Part shown: positions 41,222 through 49,962 of the stretch, in pieces
How positions within the stretch are numbered: position 1 is the first letter of the stretch
How the letters are laid out: each line of letters starts with the position of its first letter
From: Frateuria_A sp051900415
GTDB taxonomy: Bacteria > Pseudomonadota > Gammaproteobacteria > Xanthomonadales > Rhodanobacteraceae
Length of the DNA stretch: 64,000 nt
Assembly (NCBI RefSeq): GCF_051900415.1
Contig: NZ_JBHZGL010000001.1
Coordinates: 496,001 to 560,000 of the forward strand
Reading direction: 5' to 3'
Position numbers and translations under genes: made by a program
Notes under the pieces: model-generated
Seen by the model: only the letters and a program-made list of their open reading frames with translations
Databases searched by the model: none
Told to the model about the DNA's origin: nothing

Positions 41222-43762
41222 GTGAACGCCGGCATCCTGGTGGTCGCTGCCCAGCGCGATTTGCGCCGGAACGTGTTCGACGCCCTCGATGGCGCCGGCC
41301 ACCCGACCATCCACACGGCCCGCGGCGTGCCGCATGCCGAGTTGCTGCTGGACGGTCGAGCGCCACTCATGCTGGCGGTGGTGGCGTTCGACGGTGACGA
41401 GATCGATGCGCAGGCCACCTGCGAGCAGTTGCGTCGCATCCCGGCCTGCGCCGAGGCGCCCATGATCGCGGTGATCGCCGATGGCGCCACCGTCAAGCCC
41501 GGCCAGCTTCCAGCGGGCGTTTCCGACTGGCTGTATGCCTCGCAGGTGGAACTGGAGCTGGTCGCCCGCTGGCGCCGCACCCGGCCGCAGGCGGGCATGC
41601 CGGTACAGGCCGGTCCGGATCAATACCGCTTCGCGTTCGAGGAGGACGCGGGCGAATGGCTGATCGTCGAGCCGCAGACCGAGCGTGTGCTGGAAACCAG
41701 TTCGGCCGTGGTGCGGCACAGCCACCTCGAGGTCGAGCAGCTGGTGGGTAGGGGCCTGCGCGAGTTGCTGGCGTTCGAGGGCATTGCCATCGAACACGTG
41801 CTGCAGCAGGCCGATCGTCGCTGGTACGCGTGCCAGCGGCGCTCCAGCCGTGGCGCCGACACCGGCCAGGCCAGCGCGCGGCGGATCCGCTACGGCGAAC
41901 AGGATGCGATCGCGCTGCTGTTCCGCAGCGACCGCGCCGACATTCGTGCCGAGGCCGCCCTGAGCCTGCTTTCGCGCATGTTCGCTTCGGCCAGCGGTAT
42001 CGACACGCAGAAGGTCGCCGCCCGGCTGTTGGTCGACGAACTGGGCCTGGACTATCTCGCCCTGTGGTCGTCGCGGCCGGCCGAAGGAGCCTCCGGCCCC
42101 AACCTGTTGATCCAGCTGTGGCGCGGCGAGGACCAACCCTGGCCCGCGCCGGCCCAGCAGAACGTGCTGCGGCAGGTGCTGGACGGCAAGACGGTGCTGC
42201 ACCCGACCGATGCGCGCAAGCTCGGTGCCAGCGATCCGTTGGTCGGGATGCTGGGCGTGTCCGGTTTCGCGGGCCTGCCGCTGTTCGACGAGCGGCGCTC
42301 GGTGCTGGGCGCCCTGCTGGTCGGCAGCCGTACGCCGTTCGGCGACATGGGCCTTGTCGAGCCGGTGCTGCGCTGCGCCGCGGCGCGCTTCGCGCATGCG
42401 CAGGAGCTGCGGCTGACCCGCGAGCAGGGCCGCGCCGAAGGCCTGATCGATGCGCTGACCGGCCTGCCCAACCGCCTGCTGTTCAACGACCGCCTGGACA
42501 CCATCATCCGCGAGGCGCACCGCACCCGCGAAACCTTCGCCGTGCTGTTCGTCGACCTGGACCGCTTCAAGGACATCAACGACACGCTCGGCCACGCAGC
42601 CGGCGACCACGTGCTCAAGACGGTCACCCACCGCCTGTGCTCCAGCGTGCGCGCCTCCGACACCGTGGCCCGCTATGCCGGCGACGAGTTCGTGGTGGTG
42701 CTGCGCCACATCATCAAGAACGACGACGTGCTGCGCGTGGCCGAGAAGATCGTGCAGGTGATGGAGGCGCCGCTGAAGATCGCCGGCGAGGAAGCGCCGC
42801 TGAAGGTCACCGCCTCGATCGGCGTGAGCTTCTACCCCGACGACGCGCTCGACGCCGAAACCCTGCTCAAACACGCCGACGAGGCGATGTATGCGGCCAA
42901 GCGCCAGGGCCGCAACAACTTCCAGTTCTACGAGATCAGCCCCGAACAGGCGCAGCAGCACGACGTGCTGCTCAAGACCCGCCTGCGCCACGCCGAGGGC
43001 AACGGCGAACTGCGCGTGTTCTACCAGCCGCAGGTCGACGCCGAAAGCGAGGACATCGTCGGCATGGAGGCGCTGGTGCGCTGGGAGCACCCGGAACTGG
43101 GCCCGATCAGCCCCGGCGTGTTCATCCCGCTGGCCGAGGAGACCGGCCTGATCGTCTCGCTCGGCGCCTGGGTGCTGCGCACCGCCTGCCGCCAGGCGCA
43201 TGAGTGGGAGGAGAAGTACGGCCTGCGCCTGCGCCTGGGTGTCAACCTCTCGGCCGTGCAGCTGATGGAGCCGGACCTGCTGGACACCGTGACCGCTGCG
43301 CTGGCCGAGTCGGGCCTGGACCCACGCCTGCTGGAGCTGGAGGTCACCGAGAGCATCAGCATCAAGGCGGTGCCCAATCTTGTGGAGAACCTGCACGGCC
43401 TGCACCGGCTCGGCTGCCGTATCGCCATCGACGATTTCGGCACGGGTGCCGCCTCGCTGGACTACCTGCGCAAGTTGCCGGCCGACCGCATCAAGATCGA
43501 CCAGAGCTTCGTGCGCAACATCGGCATCGATCCGGACGACGAGGCGATCGTGCGCGCCACCATCGAGATGGCGCACCGCCTGAAGCGCGGCGTGGTGGCC
43601 GAGGGCGTGGAGATCGAGCAGCACCTGAAGTTCCTGCGCGCCAACCACTGCGACGAGCTGCAGGGCTACCTGTTCTGCCGTCCGCTGCCGCACCCCAGCT
43701 TCGACCGCCTGCTGGCCGAGCGCCAGCGCCTGCTGGCCGAGCCGCAGGCCAACGTGGCGTGA
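41222..43762 (+). CDS. Multi-domain cyclic-di-GMP protein (REC-like, PAS-like, GAF-like, GGDEF, EAL)
   Basis: An 846-residue soluble protein that makes and/or breaks down cyclic-di-GMP. Residues ~1-120 look like a receiver fold without a clear phospho-Asp. ~135-230 look PAS-like and ~240-405 GAF-like. A GGDEF domain (~415-580) has the active loop YAGDEF near residue 485 (first Gly replaced by Ala). A complete EAL domain (~595-840) has MEALVRWEH at ~615, IAIDDFGTGAASLDYL, and KIDQSFV. The intact EAL set suggests phosphodiesterase activity; AGDEF variants can still be cyclases. The start is GTG 41222 after GGAGGA. No membrane segment is seen, so it is cytosolic. Confidence 0.92.
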   Translation: MNAGILVVAAQRDLRRNVFDALDGAGHPTIHTARGVPHAELLLDGRAPLMLAVVAFDGDEIDAQATCEQLRRIPACAEAPMIAVIADGATVKPGQLPAGVSDWLYASQVELELVARWRRTRPQAGMPVQAGPDQYRFAFEEDAGEWLIVEPQTERVLETSSAVVRHSHLEVEQLVGRGLRELLAFEGIAIEHVLQQADRRWYACQRRSSRGADTGQASARRIRYGEQDAIALLFRSDRADIRAEAALSLLSRMFASASGIDTQKVAARLLVDELGLDYLALWSSRPAEGASGPNLLIQLWRGEDQPWPAPAQQNVLRQVLDGKTVLHPTDARKLGASDPLVGMLGVSGFAGLPLFDERRSVLGALLVGSRTPFGDMGLVEPVLRCAAARFAHAQELRLTREQGRAEGLIDALTGLPNRLLFNDRLDTIIREAHRTRETFAVLFVDLDRFKDINDTLGHAAGDHVLKTVTHRLCSSVRASDTVARYAGDEFVVVLRHIIKNDDVLRVAEKIVQVMEAPLKIAGEEAPLKVTASIGVSFYPDDALDAETLLKHADEAMYAAKRQGRNNFQFYEISPEQAQQHDVLLKTRLRHAEGNGELRVFYQPQVDAESEDIVGMEALVRWEHPELGPISPGVFIPLAEETGLIVSLGAWVLRTACRQAHEWEEKYGLRLRLGVNLSAVQLMEPDLLDTVTAALAESGLDPRLLELEVTESISIKAVPNLVENLHGLHRLGCRIAIDDFGTGAASLDYLRKLPADRIKIDQSFVRNIGIDPDDEAIVRATIEMAHRLKRGVVAEGVEIEQHLKFLRANHCDELQGYLFCRPLPHPSFDRLLAERQRLLAEPQANVA

Positions 43763-43765
43763 GTC

Positions 43766-43828
43766 CGTAGGGTGGGCTTCAGCCCACCTTCCTACGCCTT
43801 ACCCAACGTGCTGGGCTGATGCCCACCC
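43766..43828. repeat. Degenerate palindrome, GTAGGGTGGGCT family
   Basis: The left arm (43766-43788) is a perfect family member and itself contains the inner palindrome GGTGGGCT-TC-AGCCCACC. The right arm near 43808-43828 is diverged. It follows the GGDEF-EAL stop by three bases. Confidence 0.75.
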
Positions 43829-43934
43829 GACGACAGCTACCCTTGAACCTGGCGGTCCATGCCGCATCTCTGCTCGTGTGCCGTCGTCCGTCGACGGCTT
43901 TTTTTGGACTGGCCAGCCATCGTGACGCCCGTGT

Positions 43935-43961
43935 GAACTTGCGCTGCTGCCGCTTGTCTGA
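43935..43961 (+). promoter_or_regulatory. Sigma-E/AlgU-type promoter of rpoE
   Basis: GAACTT (43935-43940), a 16-base spacer, and TCTGA (43957-43961) match the sigma-E/AlgU consensus completely. It lies 60 bases before the rpoE ATG, as expected for a sigma factor that activates its own operon. Confidence 0.85.
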
Positions 43962-44021
43962 GGCCGGCGCGTTACCATCCGGCTGGCGCCACCCAAGCGG
44001 TTATCGAAGGAGACGGCCCGG

Positions 44022-44618
44022 ATGGGCGAAAACGAACTGGATAGCGCCCTGGTCGAGCGTGTCCAAAACGGCGACCGGCGCGCCTTCGACCTGCTGGTGC
44101 GCAAGTACCAGCACAAGGTCATCGGCCTGATCTCCCGCTACGTCAACAACTACGCCGAGTGCGAGGACGTGGCGCAGGAAGCCTTCGTCCGCGCCTGGCG
44201 GGCGATCGGCTCGTTCCGCGGCGACAGCCAGTTCTATACCTGGATGTACAAGATCGCGGTCAACACGGCCAAGAACCATCTGGTCGCAATGGGGCGCCGC
44301 CCGCCCATGGACGACATCGCGGCCGAAGACGCGGTTTTCCTGACCGGCGCCGAGCGGATGCAGGAGGGCGCCACGCCCGAGCGCGAACTACTTAGGCAGG
44401 AAATTGAACAAACCGTCTTCGACACTGTCCAAGCGCTGCCAGAGGAGCTGCGGACCGCCATCACGCTGCGCGAGGTGGACGGCCTGAGCTATGAGGAAAT
44501 CGCCGAGGCGATGGGCTGTCCCATCGGTACCGTGCGTTCGCGGATCTTCCGTGCGCGCGAAGCGATCGATCAGCAACTGCGGCCACTGCTCTCGGACCGC
44601 GAGGATCAACCGACATGA
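44022..44618 (+). CDS. rpoE: RNA polymerase sigma-E factor
   Basis: A 198-residue ECF sigma factor of the RpoE/AlgU group. Region 2 contains YQHKVIGLISRYVNNYAECEDVAQEAFVRAWRAIGSFRGDSQFYTWMYKIAVNTAKN. Region 4 contains LPEELRTAITLREVDGLSYEEIAEAMGCPIGTVRSRIFRAR. It directs transcription of envelope-stress genes. It is held inactive by the anti-sigma factor encoded next (ATGA overlap) and is preceded by a matching sigma-E promoter, so positive autoregulation is very likely. Confidence 0.97.
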   Translation: MGENELDSALVERVQNGDRRAFDLLVRKYQHKVIGLISRYVNNYAECEDVAQEAFVRAWRAIGSFRGDSQFYTWMYKIAVNTAKNHLVAMGRRPPMDDIAAEDAVFLTGAERMQEGATPERELLRQEIEQTVFDTVQALPEELRTAITLREVDGLSYEEIAEAMGCPIGTVRSRIFRAREAIDQQLRPLLSDREDQPT

Positions 44619-45259
44619 CGCAAGACCAACGTGAACACCTTTCGGCCGGCATCGACGGCGAACTCGCCCGCGAGGAGTTGCGCTTCCTGCTGCGCCGCTT
44701 CGAGCACGACGCCGAACTGAGGCAGACCTGGACGCGCTACCACCTGGCGCGTGACGGGCTGCGCCGGGAGTTGCCGGCGTTCGCGTCGGCCGGGTTCGCG
44801 GCACGCGTCGAACAGGCGATCGCGCAGGAGTCCGACGCCAAGGCAGGGCGCCGCGCGCCGCACTGGCTGCGCTGGTCCGCCGGCGGTGCCATTGCCGCCA
44901 GCGTCGCCGTGGCCGCGCTGATGATCGCCCGGCCGGTGACGGACGAGGATCGTGCGTCCACGGGGCTGGCGCAGAGCACGCCGGCCGCCGGGCTCACGGT
45001 CCCGGCGGAACCGGCCGCGCCCGCCGCGGTACCGCCCTGGCTCAGCGGCGACACCGCCTCCCGCTACAGTCAACAGGCTGCTGCCACGCTCGGGGAAAGC
45101 TATGGTGCAGGGCTGATGCCCTACGCGCGCAGCCTGTCGCCCTATCGCGTGCAGCCGGTGCGTGTGCCCAGCGACGAACCGGGCTACTACCTGTTGATCG
45201 ATCCGCAGCGGGCAGCCACCGCCCGCTATCCGCGCCAGGCGACTGCCGGCGCCCAGTGA
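44615..45259 (+). CDS. rseA: Anti-sigma-E factor RseA/MucA-like
   Basis: A 214-residue single-pass inner-membrane anti-sigma factor. The N-terminal sigma-binding domain (residues ~5-70) carries the family pattern LSAGIDGELAREELRFLLRRFEHDAELRQTWTRYHLARDGLR. A TM segment follows at ~88-108, then a periplasmic Pro/Ala-rich region and a C-terminal domain. Proteolysis of RseA in stress frees sigma-E. No rseB (the periplasmic guard) follows; the mucD-type protease gene comes next, an order seen in Xanthomonads. Confidence 0.93.
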   Translation: MTQDQREHLSAGIDGELAREELRFLLRRFEHDAELRQTWTRYHLARDGLRRELPAFASAGFAARVEQAIAQESDAKAGRRAPHWLRWSAGGAIAASVAVAALMIARPVTDEDRASTGLAQSTPAAGLTVPAEPAAPAAVPPWLSGDTASRYSQQAAATLGESYGAGLMPYARSLSPYRVQPVRVPSDEPGYYLLIDPQRAATARYPRQATAGAQ

Positions 45260-45368
45260 CCTGCTTCCGCGTGTCCCCGCCGCGGTCGTCTTCCCCCTAG
45301 CCATCGGCCGGCCCGCCTCGCGGGCCTGCACGGTTGCGCCCCTGTTTTCGCCTGAAGGAGGAGAACCC

Positions 45369-46853
45369 ATGAACCGAATTCCCCTGTGTACCCTGGCTTG
45401 CTGCGTGCTGATGGGCCTGGTGACGGCCGGTTGCGCCCAGGCCGAACCGCCGGCTGCCCAGGCCAACGCGCCGGCAGCCAAGAGTGCGCCCGCGCCGGCG
45501 ATGGCCAGCCTGCCGGACTTCACCGGCATCGTGAAGAAGAACGCACCCGCCGTGGTGCACGTGGAGGCCAAGTACAACGGCCAGCGCCGCGAGCCGCGCA
45601 CGCAGGCGGGCATGCGGGACGATCCGCAGATGGAACTGTTCCGTCGCTTCTTCGGCATGCCGATGATGCCTTCGCCGGAGGAGCAGGAGCACACCTCGCT
45701 CGGCTCGGGTTTCATCATCTCCAGCGACGGCTACATCCTGACCAACAACCACGTGGTCGACGGCGCCGATACCGTCACCGTTCGCCTGCAGGACCGGCGC
45801 ACCCTTACCGCCAAGGTGGTCGGCACCGACCCGAGCTACGACATCGCGTTGCTCAAGGTGGACCAGAGCGGCCTGCCGGCGGTATCGATCGGCGAATCGC
45901 GTTCGCTCGAGCCGGGCCAGTGGGTGCTGGCGATCGGCTCGCCGTTCGGCCTGGACTACACGGTGACGCAGGGCATCGTCAGTGCCGTCGGTCGCAACCT
46001 GGGAAGCGGCGATCAGCCCTATACCTCCTTCATCCAGACCGACGTGCCGATCAACCGCGGTAATTCCGGCGGCCCGCTGTTCAACCTGCAGGGCCAGGTC
46101 GTCGGCATCAACTCGCAGATCTATTCCAACACCGGCGGCTACCTGGGCGTGTCGTTCTCGATTCCGATCGACGTCGCCATGAGCGCCGTGCAGCAGATCA
46201 AGGACCACGGCTACGTCACCCGCGGCCAGCTCGGCGTGCAGGTGCGCGGCGTAGACAGCCAGATCGCCAAGGCGCTCAACATGGACAACCCGCGCGGCGC
46301 CATCGTGGGTGTGGTGCAGGACGGTAGCGCCGCCGAAAAGGCAGGCATCCAGGTCGGTGACATCATCACCGGCTACAACGGCCAGCCCATCATGGACGCC
46401 GGCGACCTGCCGCCGGTGGTCGGCATGACCAAGCCGGGCACCAAGGTGCCGGTGGAGATCCTGCGCAATGGCAAGAAGCAGACCGTTCAGGTGACGGTAG
46501 GCGAAGCGCCGCACGACAAGGCCGGCGCCAGCGGCGGCGACCACTCGCCGGTGCAGTCCGGTTCGGCGGCGCTGGGGCTGAGCGTGCGCGAGCTGGACGA
46601 GGATGCCCGCCAGCAGCTGGACCTGAAGAAGGGCGAAGGCGTGCTGATCGCCGACATCACCGGCCCGGTCGCGGCGCGCGCCGGCCTGCAGCCGGGGGAT
46701 GTGGTCCTTCGCGTGGGCCAGCAGAACGTCGGCAGCGTCTCGGCCTTCCGCGCGGCGACCAAGGACGTCAAACCGGGCGATACGGTGCTGCTTCTGGTGC
46801 GCCGTGGTGATGACACCCGCTTCATCGCCCTGACCGTGCCTTCAGACAAGTAG
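45369..46853 (+). CDS. mucD: HtrA/DegQ/MucD-type periplasmic serine protease, probable lipoprotein
   Basis: A 494-residue trypsin-like protease-chaperone. The catalytic triad is His128 (LTNNHVVDGAD), Asp158 (YDIALLKVD) and Ser233 (GNSGGPLFN). Two PDZ domains (~285-375 and ~395-490) follow. A leading GGAGGAG precedes the ATG. The signal peptide ends in LVTAGC, a good lipobox (Cys22), followed by an Ala/Pro-rich linker, so the protease may be anchored to a membrane rather than soluble; typical MucD/DegP are soluble. It degrades misfolded envelope proteins and dampens the sigma-E response. Gap to rseA: 109 bases. Confidence 0.95.
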   Translation: MNRIPLCTLACCVLMGLVTAGCAQAEPPAAQANAPAAKSAPAPAMASLPDFTGIVKKNAPAVVHVEAKYNGQRREPRTQAGMRDDPQMELFRRFFGMPMMPSPEEQEHTSLGSGFIISSDGYILTNNHVVDGADTVTVRLQDRRTLTAKVVGTDPSYDIALLKVDQSGLPAVSIGESRSLEPGQWVLAIGSPFGLDYTVTQGIVSAVGRNLGSGDQPYTSFIQTDVPINRGNSGGPLFNLQGQVVGINSQIYSNTGGYLGVSFSIPIDVAMSAVQQIKDHGYVTRGQLGVQVRGVDSQIAKALNMDNPRGAIVGVVQDGSAAEKAGIQVGDIITGYNGQPIMDAGDLPPVVGMTKPGTKVPVEILRNGKKQTVQVTVGEAPHDKAGASGGDHSPVQSGSAALGLSVRELDEDARQQLDLKKGEGVLIADITGPVAARAGLQPGDVVLRVGQQNVGSVSAFRAATKDVKPGDTVLLLVRRGDDTRFIALTVPSDK

Positions 46854-46867
46854 ACCCGCGCCTGACC

Positions 46868-46938
46868 TGTAGGAGCCCGCTTGCGGGCGATGCTTTGCCC
46901 GATGACGGACAAAGCATCGCTCCAGGCGGGCTCCTGCA
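46868..46938. repeat. REP-like palindrome, TGTAGGAGC family
   Basis: The arms 46868-46897 and 46910-46938 are inverted copies with a few mismatches in the middle. It lies between mucD and lepA. Confidence 0.85.
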
Positions 46939-47049
46939 CAGGCAAGCTTGGTGGGCGCTGTCCGTTTCCATGCGACAATACCGGGTTCGTATCGCCATCC
47001 CGGCGGTCCGCGGCCTTTGCAGGCCGCGAAAGCCCTACCAGCGTATTCC

Positions 47050-48840
47050 ATGGAACTGATCCGCAACTTCTCCATCATTGCCCACATCGACCACGGCAAG
47101 TCGACGCTCGCCGACCGCATCATCCAGCTCTGCGGCGGCCTGAGCGAACGCGAGATGGAAGCGCAGGTGCTCGACAACAACCCGATCGAGCGCGAGCGCG
47201 GCATCACGATCAAGGCTCAGTCCGTGTCGCTGCCCTACACCGCGCGCGACGGCAAGACGTACCAGCTCAACTTCATCGATACGCCCGGGCACGTCGACTT
47301 CTCGTACGAGGTGTCGCGCTCGCTGGCCGCCTGCGAGGGCGCGCTGCTGGTGGTCGACGCGGCCCAGGGCGTGGAAGCGCAGTCGGTGGCCAACTGCTAC
47401 ACCGCAGTGGAGCAGGGGCTCGAAGTCGTGCCGGTGCTCAACAAGATCGACCTGCCCACGGCCGACCCGGACAAGGTCAAGGGCGAGATCGAGGCGGTGA
47501 TCGGCATCGACGCGGAGGAGGCGGTGGCGATCAGCGCCAAGACCGGCCAGAACGTCACCGAAGTGCTGGAGGCCATCGTTGCGCGCATCCCTCCGCCCAA
47601 GCCGCGCGATACCGACCGCCTGCAGGCGCTGATCATCGACTCCTGGTTCGACAACTACCTCGGCGTCATCTCGCTGGTGCGCGTGATGCAGGGCGAGATC
47701 AAGCCCGGCGACAAGCTGCTGGTGATGTCCACCGGCCGCGTGCACGAGGTCGACGACGTCGGCGTGTTCACGCCCAAGCGCAAGAAGCTGGAGAAGCTCG
47801 GTGCCGGCGAGGTGGGCTGGATCAACGCCTCGATCAAGGACGTGCACGGCGCGCCGGTCGGCGACACGCTGACCCTGGCCGCCAAGCCGGCGGAGAAGCC
47901 GCTGCCGGGTTTCCAGACCATGCAGCCGCGCGTGTTCGCCGGCCTGTTTCCGGTTTCCGCCGACGACTATCCGGCGATGCGCGAGGCGCTGGACAAGCTG
48001 CGCCTGAACGATGCGGCGCTGTTCTTCGAGCCCGAATCGTCCGAGGCGATGGGTTTCGGCTTCCGCTGCGGCTTCCTCGGCATGCTGCACATGGAAATCG
48101 TGCAGGAACGCCTGGAGCGCGAGTACGACCTCGACCTCATTACCACCGCCCCGACGGTGGTCTACGAGGTGCTCAAGACCGACGGCACCGTGATGGATCT
48201 GGACAACCCGGCGAAACTGCCGCCGGTGCCGCAGATCGACGAGATCCGCGAGCCCATCATTGTCGCGAACATCCTTACGCCGCCGGACTACATCGGCAAC
48301 ATCATCACCCTGTGCGAGGAAAAGCGCGGCGTGCAGCGCTCCATCCAGTACATGGCCACGCAGGTCCAGATCAGCTACGAGATGCCGCTGGCCGAGGTCG
48401 TGCTGGATTTCTTCGACCGCCTGAAGTCGGTCTCGCGCGGCTACGCCTCGATGGACTACCACCACGAGCGCTTCGAAGCCGGCCCGTTCGTGCGCGTGGA
48501 TGTGTTGATCAACGGCGACCGCGTGGATGCGCTCAGCCTGATCGTGCACCGCAGCCATGCCGACCGCCGCGGCCGTGACCTGGTCGAGCGCATGAAGGAC
48601 CTGATTCCGCGCCAGCAATTCGACGTGGCGATCCAGGCGGCCATCGGCGCGCAGATCATCGCCCGCTCCACGGTCAAGGCGCTGCGCAAGAACGTGCTGG
48701 CCAAGTGCTACGGCGGCGACGTCAGCCGCAAGAAGAAGCTTCTGGAGAAGCAGAAGGAAGGCAAGAAGCGCATGAAGCAAGTCGGCCGCGTGGAAATTCC
48801 GCAGGAGGCCTTCCTTGCCGTTCTGAAAGTGGATAAATAG
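47050..48840 (+). CDS. lepA: Elongation factor 4 (LepA)
   Basis: A 596-residue translational GTPase that back-translocates or remodels stalled ribosomes. G1 is AHIDHGKST (residues ~11-19), G2 is around RGITIKAQSV, G3 is DTPGHVDF, and G4 is NKIDL. Domains II, III and V follow, and the LepA-specific C-terminal domain ends with KCYGGDVSRKKKLLEKQKEGKKRMKQVGRVEIPQEAFLAVL. Length equals that of E. coli LepA within a few residues. ATG 47050 gives the family start MELIRNFSIIAHIDHGK. It leads the lepA-lepB-rnc-era-recO cluster. Confidence 0.97.
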   Translation: MELIRNFSIIAHIDHGKSTLADRIIQLCGGLSEREMEAQVLDNNPIERERGITIKAQSVSLPYTARDGKTYQLNFIDTPGHVDFSYEVSRSLAACEGALLVVDAAQGVEAQSVANCYTAVEQGLEVVPVLNKIDLPTADPDKVKGEIEAVIGIDAEEAVAISAKTGQNVTEVLEAIVARIPPPKPRDTDRLQALIIDSWFDNYLGVISLVRVMQGEIKPGDKLLVMSTGRVHEVDDVGVFTPKRKKLEKLGAGEVGWINASIKDVHGAPVGDTLTLAAKPAEKPLPGFQTMQPRVFAGLFPVSADDYPAMREALDKLRLNDAALFFEPESSEAMGFGFRCGFLGMLHMEIVQERLEREYDLDLITTAPTVVYEVLKTDGTVMDLDNPAKLPPVPQIDEIREPIIVANILTPPDYIGNIITLCEEKRGVQRSIQYMATQVQISYEMPLAEVVLDFFDRLKSVSRGYASMDYHHERFEAGPFVRVDVLINGDRVDALSLIVHRSHADRRGRDLVERMKDLIPRQQFDVAIQAAIGAQIIARSTVKALRKNVLAKCYGGDVSRKKKLLEKQKEGKKRMKQVGRVEIPQEAFLAVLKVDK

Positions 48841-48857
48841 TCAGGCCGGAATGTGGC

Positions 48858-48913
48858 CTTCGGGATTCGGGATTCGAAGAGCGGACTTGCGCTGCGAATC
48901 CCGAATCCCGAAG
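48858..48913. repeat. Perfect 19-bp inverted repeat between lepA and lepB
   Basis: CTTCGGGATTCGGGATTCG (48858-48876) pairs perfectly with 48895-48913 across an 18-base loop. Within each arm GGGATTC occurs twice in tandem. Traces of the same motif (ATTCCCGATCCCGG) appear at ~52083-52099 between era and recO. Confidence 0.9.
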
Positions 48914-48941
48914 TCCGATTCCCGGCTCAAAGGGAGCCACC

Positions 48942-49859
48942 ATGGAATTCGATTTCTCCGCCATCCTGCTTGCCCTTACCGTGCTTTTCGGCGTGGTGTG
49001 GGGGCTGGACCGGCTGTTTCTGTACAACAAGCGCAAGGCGCGCCTGGACGCGGTCGGCGAGGAGTACCGCGATCCGGTGCCGGTGGACTGGGCGCGCTCG
49101 TTGTTTCCGGTGGTGCTGGTGGTGCTGGTGCTGCGGTCGTTCGTGGCAGAGCCGTTCCGCATCCCGTCCGGTTCGATGATGCCGACGCTCGACGTGGGCG
49201 ATTTCATCCTGGTCAACAAGTTCGCCTACGGCCTGCGCATGCCGGCCTTCAACAACAAGTTCCTCGACCTGGGTGAGCCCAAGCGCGGCGACGTGGTGGT
49301 ATTCCGCTTTCCCGGCTACCTGTGCCAGGACGAGAACGGCCAGTGGGTGCGCAGCGGCGACATAAGCTGCTCCGACCCGCATGCCGCGGTGCCGAACCAG
49401 AACTGGATCAAGCGTGTGATCGGCCTGCCGGGCGACACGATCGAGTCTCACGGCGACCAGTTGCTGATCAATGGCACGCCGGTGCCTGCCGACCTGACCG
49501 GGCCGTTCCAGGGCCGTCCCAACGGCGACGAATCGCGGCTGATGCGCGACTACGGCGCTACGGTCTGGACCGAGCACCTGCCGCGTTCGGAGGGCAAGGG
49601 GAGCATCGATCACATGATCGCCCGCATGCCGGCGTATTCGGTGCCGCTGTCGATCCCCAACGACAAGGTGCCCGCCAAGGTGCCGCCCGGCTGCTATATC
49701 GTCATGGGCGACAACCGGTACAACAGCACCGACAGCCGTTGGTGGGGCTGCCTGCCGGAACAGAACCTGGCCGGCAAGGCCTTCCTGATCTGGCTGAGCT
49801 GGAAGGGCACCCACGACGGCTGGATCGATTTCGGGCGTATTGGCAAGATCATCCACTGA
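48942..49859 (+). CDS. lepB: Signal peptidase I
   Basis: A 305-residue membrane protease that removes signal peptides from exported proteins. Two N-terminal TM segments (residues ~5-27 and ~54-68) anchor a periplasmic S26 domain. The Ser/Lys dyad is Ser78 (IPSGSMMPT) and Lys157 (NWIKRVIGLPGD), and the box GDNRYNSTDSRWWG is present near the end. It lies 101 bases after lepA with a long inverted repeat between, and is the conserved second gene of the cluster. Confidence 0.96.
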   Translation: MEFDFSAILLALTVLFGVVWGLDRLFLYNKRKARLDAVGEEYRDPVPVDWARSLFPVVLVVLVLRSFVAEPFRIPSGSMMPTLDVGDFILVNKFAYGLRMPAFNNKFLDLGEPKRGDVVVFRFPGYLCQDENGQWVRSGDISCSDPHAAVPNQNWIKRVIGLPGDTIESHGDQLLINGTPVPADLTGPFQGRPNGDESRLMRDYGATVWTEHLPRSEGKGSIDHMIARMPAYSVPLSIPNDKVPAKVPPGCYIVMGDNRYNSTDSRWWGCLPEQNLAGKAFLIWLSWKGTHDGWIDFGRIGKIIH

Positions 49860-49870
49860 CGCAGGACGTG

Positions 49871-49894
49871 ACGGGCGCCACTGGCGGCGCCCGT
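49871..49894 (+). repeat. Strong hairpin after lepB
   Basis: ACGGGCGCC (49871-49879) and GGCGCCCGT (49886-49894) form a 9-bp perfect stem with a 6-base loop, 11 bases after the lepB stop. No T-run follows, so it may stabilise or attenuate the transcript rather than end it. Confidence 0.6.
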
Positions 49895-49962
49895 GACCCA
49901 GGGCCAGGGCGGCGCGCAGAATAAAGACGAAATAGCCGCTGCAGCGGCATAGCGAGGGGACT

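Noticed and set aside
40673..43693. Open frame of 1006 codons on the minus strand opposite the GGDEF-EAL gene
   Set aside because: It is a shadow of high-GC codon use. The plus strand encodes full GGDEF and EAL domains with all motifs, and the antisense product has no recognisable fold, being rich in His/Arg/Gln.
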